A stretch of 64,000 nt of DNA from Nocardioides faecalis (GCF_018388425.1 NZ_CP074406.1:2356001-2420000); one strand, 5' to 3'. Counted from the first letter of the stretch, positions 17,159 to 27,046 are shown. Numbers and translations are program-made. The notes: generated from the letters alone by a model not told the origin.

Positions 17159-17692
17159 TCCGCGCTGGTAGCGGCCGCGGCGGTGCAGCAGGGGTGCGGC
17201 GCCACCGTCTCCGGCGTCGGCGGCGTCGGCGGCGTCGGCGGCGATCTCGACGTGCTCGATGCGGGCCTCGACCTCCACCGACCAGCCGACCTCCCGCTCC
17301 CCGACCAGGCGCACCGCGGCCCAGGTGCCGGCGGACGCCAGTCGCGGACCGTGCGGGGTGTCGACGAACGCGGCCTGCCGGAAGGGACCACCGGGAGCGG
17401 GGGCGGTGCCGGCGAACATCTCCGCCAGGTCACGCTCGCGCCACGCCAACAGCTGCACCACCGCCGTGCCGGTCTCCCGCAGCCGGTCGGTCAGGTCGGC
17501 GTCCGGGTCCAGCAGCGCCAGCAGCGCCGGCTGCTCACCGAGCGCGACCAGCACGGAGCTGACGGTGAGCCCGGCCCGGTCGGCACCGGCGCCGGCGGTC
17601 CACAGCGTGACCGCGCCGCCCAGCCGGCCCCGCAGCCGCCGGGCGGGGTCGGGGTCGGGGACGGCGAAGGGGTGGCCGGTGTGGATGGTCAA
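17156..17692 (-). CDS. flavin reductase-like FMN-binding split-barrel protein
   Basis: The 178-residue protein resembles short flavin reductase domain proteins: GAVTLWTAG, GLTVSSVLVALGEQPALLALLD and FVDTPHGPRLASAGTWAAVRLVGEREVGWSVEVEARIEHVEI follow the split-barrel order, though the flavin-binding signature is weak. It may bind FMN or a related cofactor. The start is the TTG at 17692, which overlaps the kinase stop in TTGA and implies coupled translation. The C-terminus carries an ADAADAADAG repeat from a 9-bp tandem duplication. Its position inside a sensor kinase/regulator pair suggests a redox or signalling role, but that is inference only. Confidence 0.7.
   Translation of the reverse strand: MTIHTGHPFAVPDPDPARRLRGRLGGAVTLWTAGAGADRAGLTVSSVLVALGEQPALLALLDPDADLTDRLRETGTAVVQLLAWRERDLAEMFAGTAPAPGGPFRQAAFVDTPHGPRLASAGTWAAVRLVGEREVGWSVEVEARIEHVEIAADAADAADAGDGGAAPLLHRRGRYQRG
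17212..17238. repeat. 9-bp tandem repeat, three perfect copies
   Basis: CGGCGTCGG is repeated three times within the 3' end of the flavin-reductase-like gene, giving the ADAADAADA residues near its C-terminus. This is a likely site of copy-number variation. Confidence 0.85.
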
Positions 17693-18825
17693 CGCGCCTC
17701 CTCGGCGGGTGCGGAGTCCCGTGCGGGCTCCTCGGCCGGTGCGTGCCGGGGCACCGAGAGCACCCACTCGGTGCCGTGCACGCCGGTGTCGACCTCGGCG
17801 GTGCCGCCGAGGTCGGTGATGCGGCCACGGATCGACTGCACCACCCCGAGCCGGCCCTCCCGCTCGGCGTCAGCGAGCCGGTGGGGAGCGATGCCGGGAC
17901 CCTCGTCGCGCACGGTCACCTCGACGTGGTCGCCGAGGTCCTCCAGCAGCACCCAGGCGGGCGCCGTCTCGCCGACGTGCCGGTCGACGTTGTCCAGGCA
18001 GGCACGGACCGCGGCGACGACCTCGGCGGCCCGGTCGGCAGGCAGCTCCACCGTCCCGGCCGGCAGCGCCACCTCGGTGCGTTCGCGCGCGGTGAGCCGT
18101 CCCAGCGCGGCGGCCAGGTCGCTCGGCGGCTGCCCCGGCGCGCCCCGGCGCACGGCGGTGGGCGGTACGACGACGCCGGACTGGGTGCGGATCAGGGTGC
18201 GCAACGCCTGCTCCTGCTCGCCGGCGAGCCGACCGAGCTCGGCGGCCTCGCCCCCGAGCTCGGCGCCGCGGCGCTGGACCAGGGCGAGGACCTGCAGCAC
18301 GCCGTCGTGCACCGCCCGGGCGAGCCGGACCCGCTCCGACGCCGCGGCGGCCTCGGCCTGGGCCCGGTCCCGCTCGGCCGCCATCTCCTTCAGCGAGCCG
18401 CACAGAAAGCCCATCAGCGAGCCGGCGAGGACGATGAGGAAGGCGTTGCCCCAGTCCTTCTGCGCCACCTCCGCCCGCGTGAGCAGGTCGACCGCGGCGA
18501 GCAGCACGCCGGCCGCAGTGCCGCCGCGCCAGCCGTACCGCGCGGACCAGGCAAGCACGGCGGCGATGATCCAGTAGCTGGGGATGGTGGCGTGGAACCA
18601 CTCCCCCTTCGCCACCGGGGTGATCAGCAGAAGCCCGACGGCGAGCCCGAGGTCCGCGACCAGCACGGCCGGCACCCGACGCTCCGGGGCGGCGTAGACG
18701 AACGTGGCGGCCACCGTCGCGACCACCATGACCCCCAGGCAGGTCCAGGCCAGCGCCGGACGATCGAAATTGTTGCGGTAGGCGTTGATGAGGAGCGCGT
18801 AGCCCAGCACCACGAACCGCAGCAC
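17689..18825 (-). CDS. macS: MacS-family sensor histidine kinase
   Basis: The membrane kinase (378 residues from the GTG at 18825) has about five hydrophobic helices in its first 145 residues. A HisKA_3-type dimerisation helix follows (ERVRLARAVHDGVLQVL, phospho-acceptor His173), then an HATPase domain with an Asn in RACLDNVDRH and the G-box DEGPGIA. It should sense a membrane or redox cue and phosphorylate the MacR-like regulator. In-frame residues upstream (TDPTSLRAALAVEDRLFRAL) resemble a natural MacS N-terminus and reach a CTG at 18891 that overlaps the plsC stop; the true start may be that CTG. The gene belongs to a plsC-kinase-flavin protein run. Confidence 0.88.
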   Translation of the reverse strand: MLRFVVLGYALLINAYRNNFDRPALAWTCLGVMVVATVAATFVYAAPERRVPAVLVADLGLAVGLLLITPVAKGEWFHATIPSYWIIAAVLAWSARYGWRGGTAAGVLLAAVDLLTRAEVAQKDWGNAFLIVLAGSLMGFLCGSLKEMAAERDRAQAEAAAASERVRLARAVHDGVLQVLALVQRRGAELGGEAAELGRLAGEQEQALRTLIRTQSGVVVPPTAVRRGAPGQPPSDLAAALGRLTARERTEVALPAGTVELPADRAAEVVAAVRACLDNVDRHVGETAPAWVLLEDLGDHVEVTVRDEGPGIAPHRLADAEREGRLGVVQSIRGRITDLGGTAEVDTGVHGTEWVLSVPRHAPAEEPARDSAPAEEAR

Positions 18826-18887
18826 GGCGAGGGCGCGGAACAGCCGGTCCTCGACCGCCAGCGCCGCCCGCAGCGAGGTCGGGTCGG

Positions 18888-19634
18888 TCAGGACGCCAGC
18901 TTCCGCTGCTCGTCGCCGCCCTGGTCGCCCTGGGGGCCCTTGCCCCCGGGCCCCCCGCGGCGTGACTCCGACTTGGCGCGGGCGGCGTACACGTCGACGT
19001 ACTCCTGGCCCGAGAGCTTCATGATCTCGTACATGATCTCGTCGGTGACCGCGCGCAGGATGAACCGGTCGTTCTCCATGCCGGCGTAGCGGGAGAAGTC
19101 CATCGGCTCACCGAACCGCACCCGCGGGCGGGTCCAGCGGCCGAACTTCTTGCCCGGGGGCGCCACGACGTCGGTGCCGACGACCGCGACGGGGACGACG
19201 GGGACGCCGGTCTCCAGCGCGAGCCGGGCGATGCCGGTCTTGCCGCGGTAGAGCCGGCCGTCGTGGGACCGGGTGCCCTCGGGGTAGATGCCGAACAGCT
19301 CACCGTCGTCCAGGACCCGCTTGGCGGACAGCAGCGCACCGGCCGCGGCGTTGGCGCCGGAGCGGTCGATCGGGATGTTGCCGGTGCCGCTGAAGAACGT
19401 CTTCTGCAGCCAGCCCTTGAGGCCGGGGCTGGTGAAGTACTCCGCCTTCGCCACGAAGCTGACCCTGCGCGGCACGACCAGCGGCATGAACAGCCAGTCG
19501 GCGTAGGAGAGGTGGTTGCTGGCGATGATCGCAGGGCCCTCCGTCGGGACGTGCTCCACGCCCTCTGCACGCGGCCGGAACACGACCTTCAGCAGCGGAC
19601 CGAGCGCGACGAACTTGAGGAACCAGTAGAACAA
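18888..19634 (-). CDS. plsC: 1-acyl-sn-glycerol-3-phosphate acyltransferase
   Basis: The 248-residue protein transfers an acyl chain to lysophosphatidate in phospholipid synthesis. It has the two acyltransferase signatures: NHLSYAD (HX4D, His41 and Asp46) and YPEGTRS near 117-123. The N-terminus FYWFLKFVALGPLLKVVF is a membrane-attachment helix. The start is TTG at 19634, with a purine-rich GGAAGG element upstream on the minus strand. The C-terminal tail is hydrophilic, Gly/Lys-rich and lies outside the domain. The M. tuberculosis locus has Rv2182c, of the same family, in the corresponding position. Its stop overlaps the putative CTG start of the following kinase gene. Confidence 0.92.
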   Translation of the reverse strand: MFYWFLKFVALGPLLKVVFRPRAEGVEHVPTEGPAIIASNHLSYADWLFMPLVVPRRVSFVAKAEYFTSPGLKGWLQKTFFSGTGNIPIDRSGANAAAGALLSAKRVLDDGELFGIYPEGTRSHDGRLYRGKTGIARLALETGVPVVPVAVVGTDVVAPPGKKFGRWTRPRVRFGEPMDFSRYAGMENDRFILRAVTDEIMYEIMKLSGQEYVDVYAARAKSESRRGGPGGKGPQGDQGGDEQRKLAS

Positions 19635-19746
19635 CCGACCGCACCTTCCCTAGGACACCCACCACGCGGCCCCCGAGCGGGCACGCCCTCGAAGACTAGT
19701 GCCCCGACCGGCCGGCGAACACCCGACGCCACCACGCCGGGTGCGG

Positions 19747-19752
19747 CACAAT
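19747..19752 (+). promoter_or_regulatory. -10-like element, possibly leaderless lipase promoter
   Basis: CACAAT (a first-base deviation from TANNAT) lies 6 bases before the lipase ATG. Confidence 0.4.
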
Positions 19753-19758
19753 CACCGC

Positions 19759-20532
19759 ATGCCGAGCACCACCGGGTCCGCCACCGCGCCGCTGAGAGTC
19801 GATGCCCGCCCCGAGCTGACCGGTGATCGCCGCATCGCGGTGCTGCTGAGCCACGGGTTCACCGGCTCGCCGGCGTCGATGCGGCCGTGGGGTGAGCACC
19901 TCGCCGAGCTCGGGTACGGCGTCCGCGCGCCGCTGTTGCCCGGCCACGGCACGACGTGGCAGGACCTGAACCGGCACACCTGGGCGCAGTGGACCGCGAC
20001 GATCCGGGAGGTGTTCGAGGAGCTGAGCGCCACCCACGACGCGGTGGTCGTCGGCGGGCTGTCGATGGGGGGTGCCCAGGTGCTGCGCCTGGCCGCCGAC
20101 GTCGGCGACCGGGTCGCCGGGGTGATGGTGGTCAACCCGGCGGTGTCCACCCTGCGCCGCGACGTGCGGTTGCTGCCGGTGCTCAAGCACGTGGTCCCGT
20201 CGTTCCCGGCGATCGGCAACGACATCAAGAAGGCCGGCATGGACGAGTCCGGCTACCAGCGCACCCCGCTGAAGGCCGTGCACTCGATGATGCGGGCCTG
20301 GCCGCAGCTCATCGCCGACCTGCCGCAGGTCACCGCGCCCCTGGTCTACTTCCGCTCCGCGACCGACAACGTCGTCGACGACTCCTCCGAGCCGATCATC
20401 CTCGGTCGGGTCTCCTCCACCGACGTCACCCGGGTGCCGCTGCCGGAGAGCTACCACGTCGCCACCCTCGACAACGACGCGCCGACCATCTTCGCCCGCT
20501 CGGCGGAGTTCGTCGCGCGGGTCACGGGCTGA
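19759..20532 (+). CDS. alpha/beta-hydrolase, Est30/monoacylglycerol-lipase-like carboxylesterase
   Basis: The 257-residue protein has the alpha/beta-hydrolase order: LLSHGFTGSP (oxyanion strand, 29-38), APLLPGHG, GGLSMGG with nucleophile Ser102, an acidic residue in SATDNVVDD and a His in ESYHVATLDND. The set resembles Est30-type carboxylesterases that act on short or monoacyl esters. There is no signal peptide, so it is likely cytoplasmic. The ATG at 19759 fits the -10-like element; a longer frame upstream is Arg/Pro-rich shadow. It diverges from plsC, so a lipid-turnover link is plausible but unproven. Confidence 0.88.
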   Translation: MPSTTGSATAPLRVDARPELTGDRRIAVLLSHGFTGSPASMRPWGEHLAELGYGVRAPLLPGHGTTWQDLNRHTWAQWTATIREVFEELSATHDAVVVGGLSMGGAQVLRLAADVGDRVAGVMVVNPAVSTLRRDVRLLPVLKHVVPSFPAIGNDIKKAGMDESGYQRTPLKAVHSMMRAWPQLIADLPQVTAPLVYFRSATDNVVDDSSEPIILGRVSSTDVTRVPLPESYHVATLDNDAPTIFARSAEFVARVTG

Positions 20533-20578
20533 CCGCAGCGCAGCCGGCGCAGGCGTGTCCGTGCGCCGCGATGCGACG

Positions 20579-20584
20579 TAGGCT
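20579..20584 (+). promoter_or_regulatory. -10 element, leaderless promoter
   Basis: TAGGCT ends 6 bases before the GTG start of the small membrane-protein gene. Confidence 0.6.
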
Positions 20585-20590
20585 GGTGGC

Positions 20591-21046
20591 GTGACGCGGG
20601 AGGACGCCGGCGACCAGGACGCGGCCTGGCAGCAGATCGTCGACAACTACGGCGATCGGGTGCTGATCGACCCCGTCGAGGAGACCTCCGGGGAGACCGC
20701 CGGGCACACCGACGCCACTCCAGACCGGGTCGAGGACCTCCACCTGCCTGACGAGCCCGCCGACCCCGACGAGACCGCCGTGGGCGACGATGACCTGGAC
20801 GAGGTCGACCGCTTCGTGCCCGAGGAGGCACCCCCGGTCGCGATGCCGCCGCTGGACCGCCTGCTGGCCTGGGCCGGGGTGCTCGGCTCCCCCGTCGTGC
20901 TGCTGGTGTTCCTGCTGCTCGGGCTCAGCCTGCCCGGCCTGCTCGCCTGGGTCCTCGTCGGCGGCTTCATCGCCGGGTTCTGCTACCTGGTCGCCCGGAT
21001 GCCCGGCGGGCCGCGCGACCCCTGGGACGACGGGGCCCGCGTCTGA
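20591..21046 (+). CDS. hypothetical membrane protein with acidic N-terminal domain
   Basis: I do not recognise a named family. The 151-residue protein has a very acidic hydrophilic N-terminal half (residues 1-85, rich in Asp and Glu). Two closely spaced hydrophobic helices follow (about 93-113 and 115-137), and a short basic-acidic tail ends the protein. The arrangement suits a small inner-membrane hairpin with the acidic part in the cytoplasm. It has a strong leaderless promoter, stands alone between the lipase and convergent ROK genes, and is of a type common in Nocardioides-like genomes. The function is unknown. Confidence 0.72.
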   Translation: MTREDAGDQDAAWQQIVDNYGDRVLIDPVEETSGETAGHTDATPDRVEDLHLPDEPADPDETAVGDDDLDEVDRFVPEEAPPVAMPPLDRLLAWAGVLGSPVVLLVFLLLGLSLPGLLAWVLVGGFIAGFCYLVARMPGGPRDPWDDGARV

Positions 21047-21090
21047 GCGACGCCGGCCTCCCTGTCGCTGTCCCTCTCTGACCTGCCGGT

Positions 21091-22023
21091 TCAGCCCGTC
21101 GCGTCCCGGGCCAGCAGCGCCGCACCGACCGCACCGGCCACCGGCCCGAGGCGAGCGGCGAGGAGCGGCGGCACCGCACGGTAGGCGGTGCCCTGCAGCG
21201 AGTCCCGCAGCGCGGCCCGGGCGGGCTGCAGCAGCAGGTCGTCCTCCGCCGCCACGCCGCCGCCGACGACCACGACCTCGGGGTCGAAGGCGGAGACGAG
21301 GCCGGCCACCCCCACCCCGAGCCACGTGCCGACGGACGAGAACGCCTGCCGGGCCACCTCGTCACCGCCACGCGCCAGCGCGGTCACCTGCGGACCGTCG
21401 AGATGTCGCCCCAACGCGACCCGGGCCAGGCGCTCCAACGCCCGACCGGAGCAGTACTGCTCCCAGCAGCCACGCAGACCGCACTCGCAGGCCAGCCCGT
21501 CGGGCACCACCTGCATGTGCCCGAACTCCCCGGCCAGCCCGCGGGCCCCGCGGACCACGCGGCCGTCCAGCACCAGCGCGCCACCGATCCCGGTGCCGAT
21601 GGTGACCAGCAGGGCGGAGCGCGCACCCCGGGCCGCCCCGGCGAGGACCTCGGCGTACGCGGCACAGTTGGCGTCGTTGTCGACCACGACCGGCAGCCCG
21701 GTACGACGCGCGAGCCGCTCGCGCACGGGTGCGTCACGCCACGGCAGGTGGGCACCGAACAGGTAGCGCCCGCGCGCGGCGTCGACCAGCCCCGCCAGCG
21801 ACAGCCCGATCGCGGCCGGGCCGGGCACGTCGTACACGTCTCGGGCGGCGGCCGCCACGACCTGCTCGAGCCGGTGCTCCTCGGCGTCGCGCCCCGGCAT
21901 CGGCCGGGTGCTGCTCGCCTCGACCTGACCGTCGGCGGAGAGTCGTACGGCGAGCACCTTCGTGCCGCCGACGTCGACGCCGATCGTGCTCGCCGCGTGC
22001 GGCCGCCCGACGGTGGTGCTCAT
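21091..22023 (-). CDS. ROK-family sugar kinase (glucokinase-like)
   Basis: The 310-residue protein follows the ROK kinase pattern: GVDVGGTK phosphate loop, VDNDANCAAYAE with the catalytic-base Asp, TIGTGIGGALV, and the structural zinc motif CECGLRGCWEQYCSG. VVVGGGVA closes the fold. Such enzymes phosphorylate glucose, N-acetylglucosamine or mannose; specificity is not determinable here. It follows a second ROK gene with 18 bases between them on the same strand, so the two are probably cotranscribed paralogues. No DNA-binding helix-turn-helix precedes the kinase, which argues against a ROK repressor. Confidence 0.9.
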   Translation of the reverse strand: MSTTVGRPHAASTIGVDVGGTKVLAVRLSADGQVEASSTRPMPGRDAEEHRLEQVVAAAARDVYDVPGPAAIGLSLAGLVDAARGRYLFGAHLPWRDAPVRERLARRTGLPVVVDNDANCAAYAEVLAGAARGARSALLVTIGTGIGGALVLDGRVVRGARGLAGEFGHMQVVPDGLACECGLRGCWEQYCSGRALERLARVALGRHLDGPQVTALARGGDEVARQAFSSVGTWLGVGVAGLVSAFDPEVVVVGGGVAAEDDLLLQPARAALRDSLQGTAYRAVPPLLAARLGPVAGAVGAALLARDATG

Positions 22024-22041
22024 GTGGCTCAGGACCCGTGC

Positions 22042-23010
22042 TCAGGTACGGGCGAGGTCGGCGGCGCCGATGACGCCGGCCCGCACCCCGAGCTCGGCCA
22101 GCCGGAACTGTGCGGCGGGGCGGAACCCGCGGCCGGTCAGCTCGGCCTCGAAGGTGGTGCGCATCGGCTCCAGCAGCAGGTCGCCGGCGGTGCTGACGCC
22201 GCCGCCGACCACGATGAGCGCCGGGTCCAGCACCGCTGCCAGCGAGGCGAGGCCACGGCCCAGCCAGCCCCCGAGCCGCGCCAGCTGCGCGATGGCGAAC
22301 CGGTCGCCCTCCTGGGCGGCGGCGGTGATCATCGGTCCGGTGATCGCGGCGGGGTCGCCGCCGGCGCGCTGCAGCAGGGCCCGGGCCAGCAGCGAGCTGG
22401 CGGCGGCCGCCTCACGGGTGTCGGCCACCAGCGCCGAGCCGCTGCCGTACTGCTCCAGGCAGCCGTGGTTCCCGCACCCGCAGAGCCTCCCGTCGGGCAC
22501 CAGGCACAGGTGCCCGATCTCGGCGCCGATGCCGTGCGCGCCGCGCAGCAGCCGGCCGCCGGTCACGATCCCTCCGCCGACGCCGGTGCCGACGGTGACC
22601 ATGAGCTGGTCGGCGACACCACGGCCGGCCCCGAACCGGGCCTCGGCCCACGCGGCGGCGTTGGCGTCGTTCTCGACCAGGACCGGCAGACCCGTCAGTC
22701 GGCTCAGGTCGGCCCCGAGCGGCTCGTTGCGCCAGGCGATGTTGGGCGCGAACAGCACGGTGGAGCGGTCGGCGGCGATGTAGCCGGCGGCGCCGACCCC
22801 GACCGCCTTGACCGAAAGGCCCGCGCAGAGCCGGGCGACCAGGGACGCGACGGTCGCCTCGAGCGCGGTGGGGTCGGTGGCCGGGGACTCGACCTGCTCC
22901 TCCACCAGGATCCGCCCTTCGGCGTCGACGACGGCACCGGCGATCTTGGTGCCGCCGATGTCGATGCCGCAGGTCAGCTCACCGGCGGTCGGCTCCGGCC
23001 GGGCGCTCAT
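22042..23010 (-). CDS. glk: ROK-family glucokinase
   Basis: The 322-residue ROK kinase has GIDIGGTKIAGAVVD, VENDANAAAWAE, TVGTGVGGGIV, and the zinc signature CGCGNHGCLEQYGSG. It most resembles actinobacterial Glk, the ATP-dependent glucokinase that supplies glucose 6-phosphate and supports carbon catabolite repression in Streptomyces. Its ATG at 23010 overlaps the stop of a DUF5304-like gene (ATGA). From memory, the Streptomyces coelicolor glkA locus (sco2126) likewise follows a small gene, sco2127. The order DUF5304-Glk therefore supports the glucokinase call over the paralogue at 21091. The long upstream frame is shadow. Confidence 0.9.
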   Translation of the reverse strand: MSARPEPTAGELTCGIDIGGTKIAGAVVDAEGRILVEEQVESPATDPTALEATVASLVARLCAGLSVKAVGVGAAGYIAADRSTVLFAPNIAWRNEPLGADLSRLTGLPVLVENDANAAAWAEARFGAGRGVADQLMVTVGTGVGGGIVTGGRLLRGAHGIGAEIGHLCLVPDGRLCGCGNHGCLEQYGSGSALVADTREAAAASSLLARALLQRAGGDPAAITGPMITAAAQEGDRFAIAQLARLGGWLGRGLASLAAVLDPALIVVGGGVSTAGDLLLEPMRTTFEAELTGRGFRPAAQFRLAELGVRAGVIGAADLART

Positions 23011-23477
23011 CGCGGTTCGTCCTCGGAGTCGTCGAGGTCGATGTGCTGCACCGAGGCCGCCCGCGGAGCCGTTGCGTCGCCGTCGGCGCGCTGGGGTGGC
23101 TGCTGCATCGCCTCCAGCAGCCCCGAGGCCGCCTGCAGCAGGGACGAGGCCGCGACGACGAGGTGCGTCTTGACCTCCGGCGAGGCCACCCGTACGGCGT
23201 GCACCGCTCGGCACAGCGGGCAGTAGCGGCACTCCGCGTCCCCGGTCGCCAGGTGCTCGTTGACCTGCTGGGCCATGCCGGCCGCCTGCCCGGCGAGGTC
23301 CCCGGCCAGGTCCCCGGCCAGGCCGCCCGCGCCGCCGCCCTGGGTGCGGGCGAGGTCCGCCAGCGCACTGAACAGCTTCGTCGCCTCCTCCGCCACGGAG
23401 CCGATCTGGTCGTCGCCGGGCTGGGGGCCGCCGGGCTGGGGGCCGTCGGGCTGGGGGTCGTCGGGCTGGTCGCTCAT
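23007..23477 (-). CDS. DUF5304-like hypothetical protein
   Basis: The 156-residue protein has a Pro/Gln/Asp-rich N-terminal repeat (PQPDGPQPGGPQPGDD), a helical Ala/Gly-rich middle, and a short Cys-rich motif CRYCPLCRAVHAVR near residue 85 that could bind metal. A C-terminal VASSLLQAASGLLEAM helix and an acidic end follow. This resembles the small DUF5304 protein found upstream of glucokinase in streptomycetes, reported there to affect glucose use, but the match is from memory. Both ends overlap neighbours by 4 bases, so it is coupled to both the ArsA-like and glk genes. Confidence 0.7.
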   Translation of the reverse strand: MSDQPDDPQPDGPQPGGPQPGDDQIGSVAEEATKLFSALADLARTQGGGAGGLAGDLAGDLAGQAAGMAQQVNEHLATGDAECRYCPLCRAVHAVRVASPEVKTHLVVAASSLLQAASGLLEAMQQPPQRADGDATAPRAASVQHIDLDDSEDEPR

Positions 23478-24694
23478 CGCGCGTCCTTCTTCTGGCGGTC
23501 AGGCCGGTGGTCCGGCTGGTCCGGCTGCTCGGCGAAGCGCACCTGCAGCTCGCCGTCGGCGACCCGGGCCCCGACGACGCGCAGCCGGGCCAGGCCGGCG
23601 GGCAGGGTGAGCAGCCGGCGGTAGGAGCCGACGGTGAGCACCAGCTCGTCGCCGTTGCGCGCCAGGTCGACGTCCTCACGGGTCACGAACGGCAGGCTGA
23701 GGTGGATCACGGCGCCCGCACCCTGCGACCGGGTGACCCGGAACGGCCCCTGCCCGACGGGCTCGGCGAGGGGGTCCGTGGCGTCGTACAGCTCGGCGGC
23801 CAGGGCGCCGAGCGCCTCCACGCCGACGGGCTCGGCGGACTGGTAGGGCGCGGTGAGCACCGGCAGGCCGGCGAAGGACTGCTGCACCTCGGCGAGGACC
23901 GCCTGCTGGGCGCGCACCCAGCCGGCGCGCCAGGGGTCGCCGTCCGCCGCGGGAAAGACCCGGTTGGCGACGACCGCGTCGACGCGGTAGCCGAAGAGGG
24001 AGAGGCTGGTGTAGGCCCGGCGGGCCTCGGCGAGGACCACCTGCTCGGGGGTGAGCACCAGGCGGACGCTCGCGCCGGGGCCGCAGAGCAGGTCGTGCAC
24101 GTCGTCGAGCTCGTCGTGCAGCCGGGTGATCGCGTCGAACACGTCGTCACCGGGCATCGGCACGCCGGCGGCGCGGTCGAGCAGCGGCCGCAGCGCCCGC
24201 ACCAGCCGACGCTGGATCGGCAGGAGCCGCTCCAGGTACCAGCCCAGTGCCTCCGGCAGCGCGAGCAGGCGCAGCGTCTCGGCGGTAGGGGCGCAGTCGA
24301 TGACGATGACGTCCCACCCGCCCCGGCGGGCGTGCTGGCGCAGCTCCAGCAGCGCGAGCACCTCCTCGGCGCCCGGGATGACCGTCATCTCCTCGGCGGC
24401 CACCGGGTCCATGCCCACCGCGTCGAGCACGGAGAGCAGGTAGCGCTGCACGTCGGCCCAGGACTGCTCGAAGCGCTGCTGGGCGTCGACCTGCTGCAGG
24501 TAGAGGTTCGGCGCGACCTCGGTCGGCTCGAGCGGGCGTACGGCGCCGAGGCCGTAGGCGTCGGCCAACGAGTGCGCGGCGTCGGTGGAGATGACCAGCG
24601 TGCGGTGGCCGCCGGCGGCGCTCAGCGCCGCCGTGCCGGCGGCGACGGTCGACTTGCCGACGCCTCCCTTGCCGGTGAACAGGATGATCCGCAC
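23474..24694 (-). CDS. ArsA/GET3-family ATPase
   Basis: The 406-residue protein has a deviant P-loop GKGGVGKS (8-15), STDAAHSLADAYG (switch I), VIDCAPTAETLRLL (switch II) and a C-terminal beta-sandwich-like region resembling the ArsA/HSP20-type tail. One ATPase domain is present, so it is GET3-like, not a two-domain arsenite pump. No arsB or arsenite-binding cysteine triad is visible, so an arsenic role is unlikely. M. tuberculosis has an ArsA-like ATPase (Rv2184c) at the equivalent place. The GTG start is preceded at a 19-base distance by the SRPBCC gene, so the two are probably one transcript. Confidence 0.85.
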   Translation of the reverse strand: MRIILFTGKGGVGKSTVAAGTAALSAAGGHRTLVISTDAAHSLADAYGLGAVRPLEPTEVAPNLYLQQVDAQQRFEQSWADVQRYLLSVLDAVGMDPVAAEEMTVIPGAEEVLALLELRQHARRGGWDVIVIDCAPTAETLRLLALPEALGWYLERLLPIQRRLVRALRPLLDRAAGVPMPGDDVFDAITRLHDELDDVHDLLCGPGASVRLVLTPEQVVLAEARRAYTSLSLFGYRVDAVVANRVFPAADGDPWRAGWVRAQQAVLAEVQQSFAGLPVLTAPYQSAEPVGVEALGALAAELYDATDPLAEPVGQGPFRVTRSQGAGAVIHLSLPFVTREDVDLARNGDELVLTVGSYRRLLTLPAGLARLRVVGARVADGELQVRFAEQPDQPDHRPDRQKKDAR

Positions 24695-24713
24695 GTCGGC
24701 CCCCTCGTGGCGC

Positions 24714-25166
24714 TCAGGCGCCGGACTCGACGCGCTTCTTCAGCCCCTTGAGCGCTGTGTCGATCAGGATCTTCTCGCCCTTGCGCTTGAGCATCCCGAT
24801 CAGCGGGATGGAGACGTCGAGCGCCAGGCGGTAGGTGACCTCGGTGCCCGCGCCCGTCTCCCGCAGCACGTAGGCACCGTCGAGCGCCTTGAGCATCTTG
24901 CCCTCGACCAGGGTCCAGGTGACCTGCCGGTCGCCGTCCCACTGGTAGGCCAGCGTGTACTCGTCCTTGATCGGAGAGACGTCGAGGGCGAAGAACACCT
25001 CGCGGGCCCGGCCGCGCTCGGGACCGTCCGCGGGGAAGGTGGAGCGCACCTCGGCCACCGTCACACCCTTGGCCCACTGGGGGTAGGCCTCGAAGTCGGC
25101 GATGGCAGCCATCACCGCTGCAGCAGGGGCGTCGACGACGATCGACGAGGACGTCTGTTCTGCCAT
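24714..25166 (-). CDS. SRPBCC/START-like lipid-binding protein
   Basis: The 150-residue protein has the helix-grip pattern of the SRPBCC (polyketide cyclase/COQ10-like) superfamily: SSSIVVDAPAAAVMAAIADFEAYPQW at the N-terminus, EYTLAYQWDGDRQVTW strands and a long C-terminal helix (GMLKRKGEKILIDTALKGLKKRV). Such proteins hold hydrophobic ligands; the ligand here is unknown. M. tuberculosis Rv2185c (TB16.3) sits at the same place. It is transcribed divergently from the acyl-CoA ligase with its own leaderless promoter, and leads a probable SRPBCC-ArsA-DUF5304-glk-ROK operon on the minus strand. Confidence 0.88.
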   Translation of the reverse strand: MAEQTSSSIVVDAPAAAVMAAIADFEAYPQWAKGVTVAEVRSTFPADGPERGRAREVFFALDVSPIKDEYTLAYQWDGDRQVTWTLVEGKMLKALDGAYVLRETGAGTEVTYRLALDVSIPLIGMLKRKGEKILIDTALKGLKKRVESGA

Positions 25167-25173
25167 GCGGCGA

Positions 25174-25179
25174 AGGCTA
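25174..25179 (-). promoter_or_regulatory. -10 element, leaderless SRPBCC promoter
   Basis: On the minus strand TAGCCT ends 7 bases before the ATG of the SRPBCC gene. Confidence 0.6.
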
Positions 25180-25222
25180 CCGGACTCCTATGCCGCGCAT
25201 AGGTCGCACCAGTGGCCAGGAG

Positions 25223-25228
25223 TACCCT
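25223..25228 (+). promoter_or_regulatory. -10 element upstream of the acyl-CoA ligase
   Basis: TACCCT lies 27 bases before the GTG start; the short leader contains the GGAGGA Shine-Dalgarno sequence at 25247-25252. Confidence 0.5.
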
Positions 25229-25255
25229 TCGACGGCCCCCAGAGCAGGAGGAACG

Positions 25256-27046
<1,791 letters not shown>

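Noticed and set aside
17212..17238. CRISPR-like repeat
   Set aside because: Short head-to-tail repeats of 9 bp without spacers inside a coding region are simple tandem duplications.
23474..24694. Arsenite efflux ATPase
   Set aside because: There is one ATPase domain, no arsenite-binding cysteine triad and no arsB or arsR neighbour.
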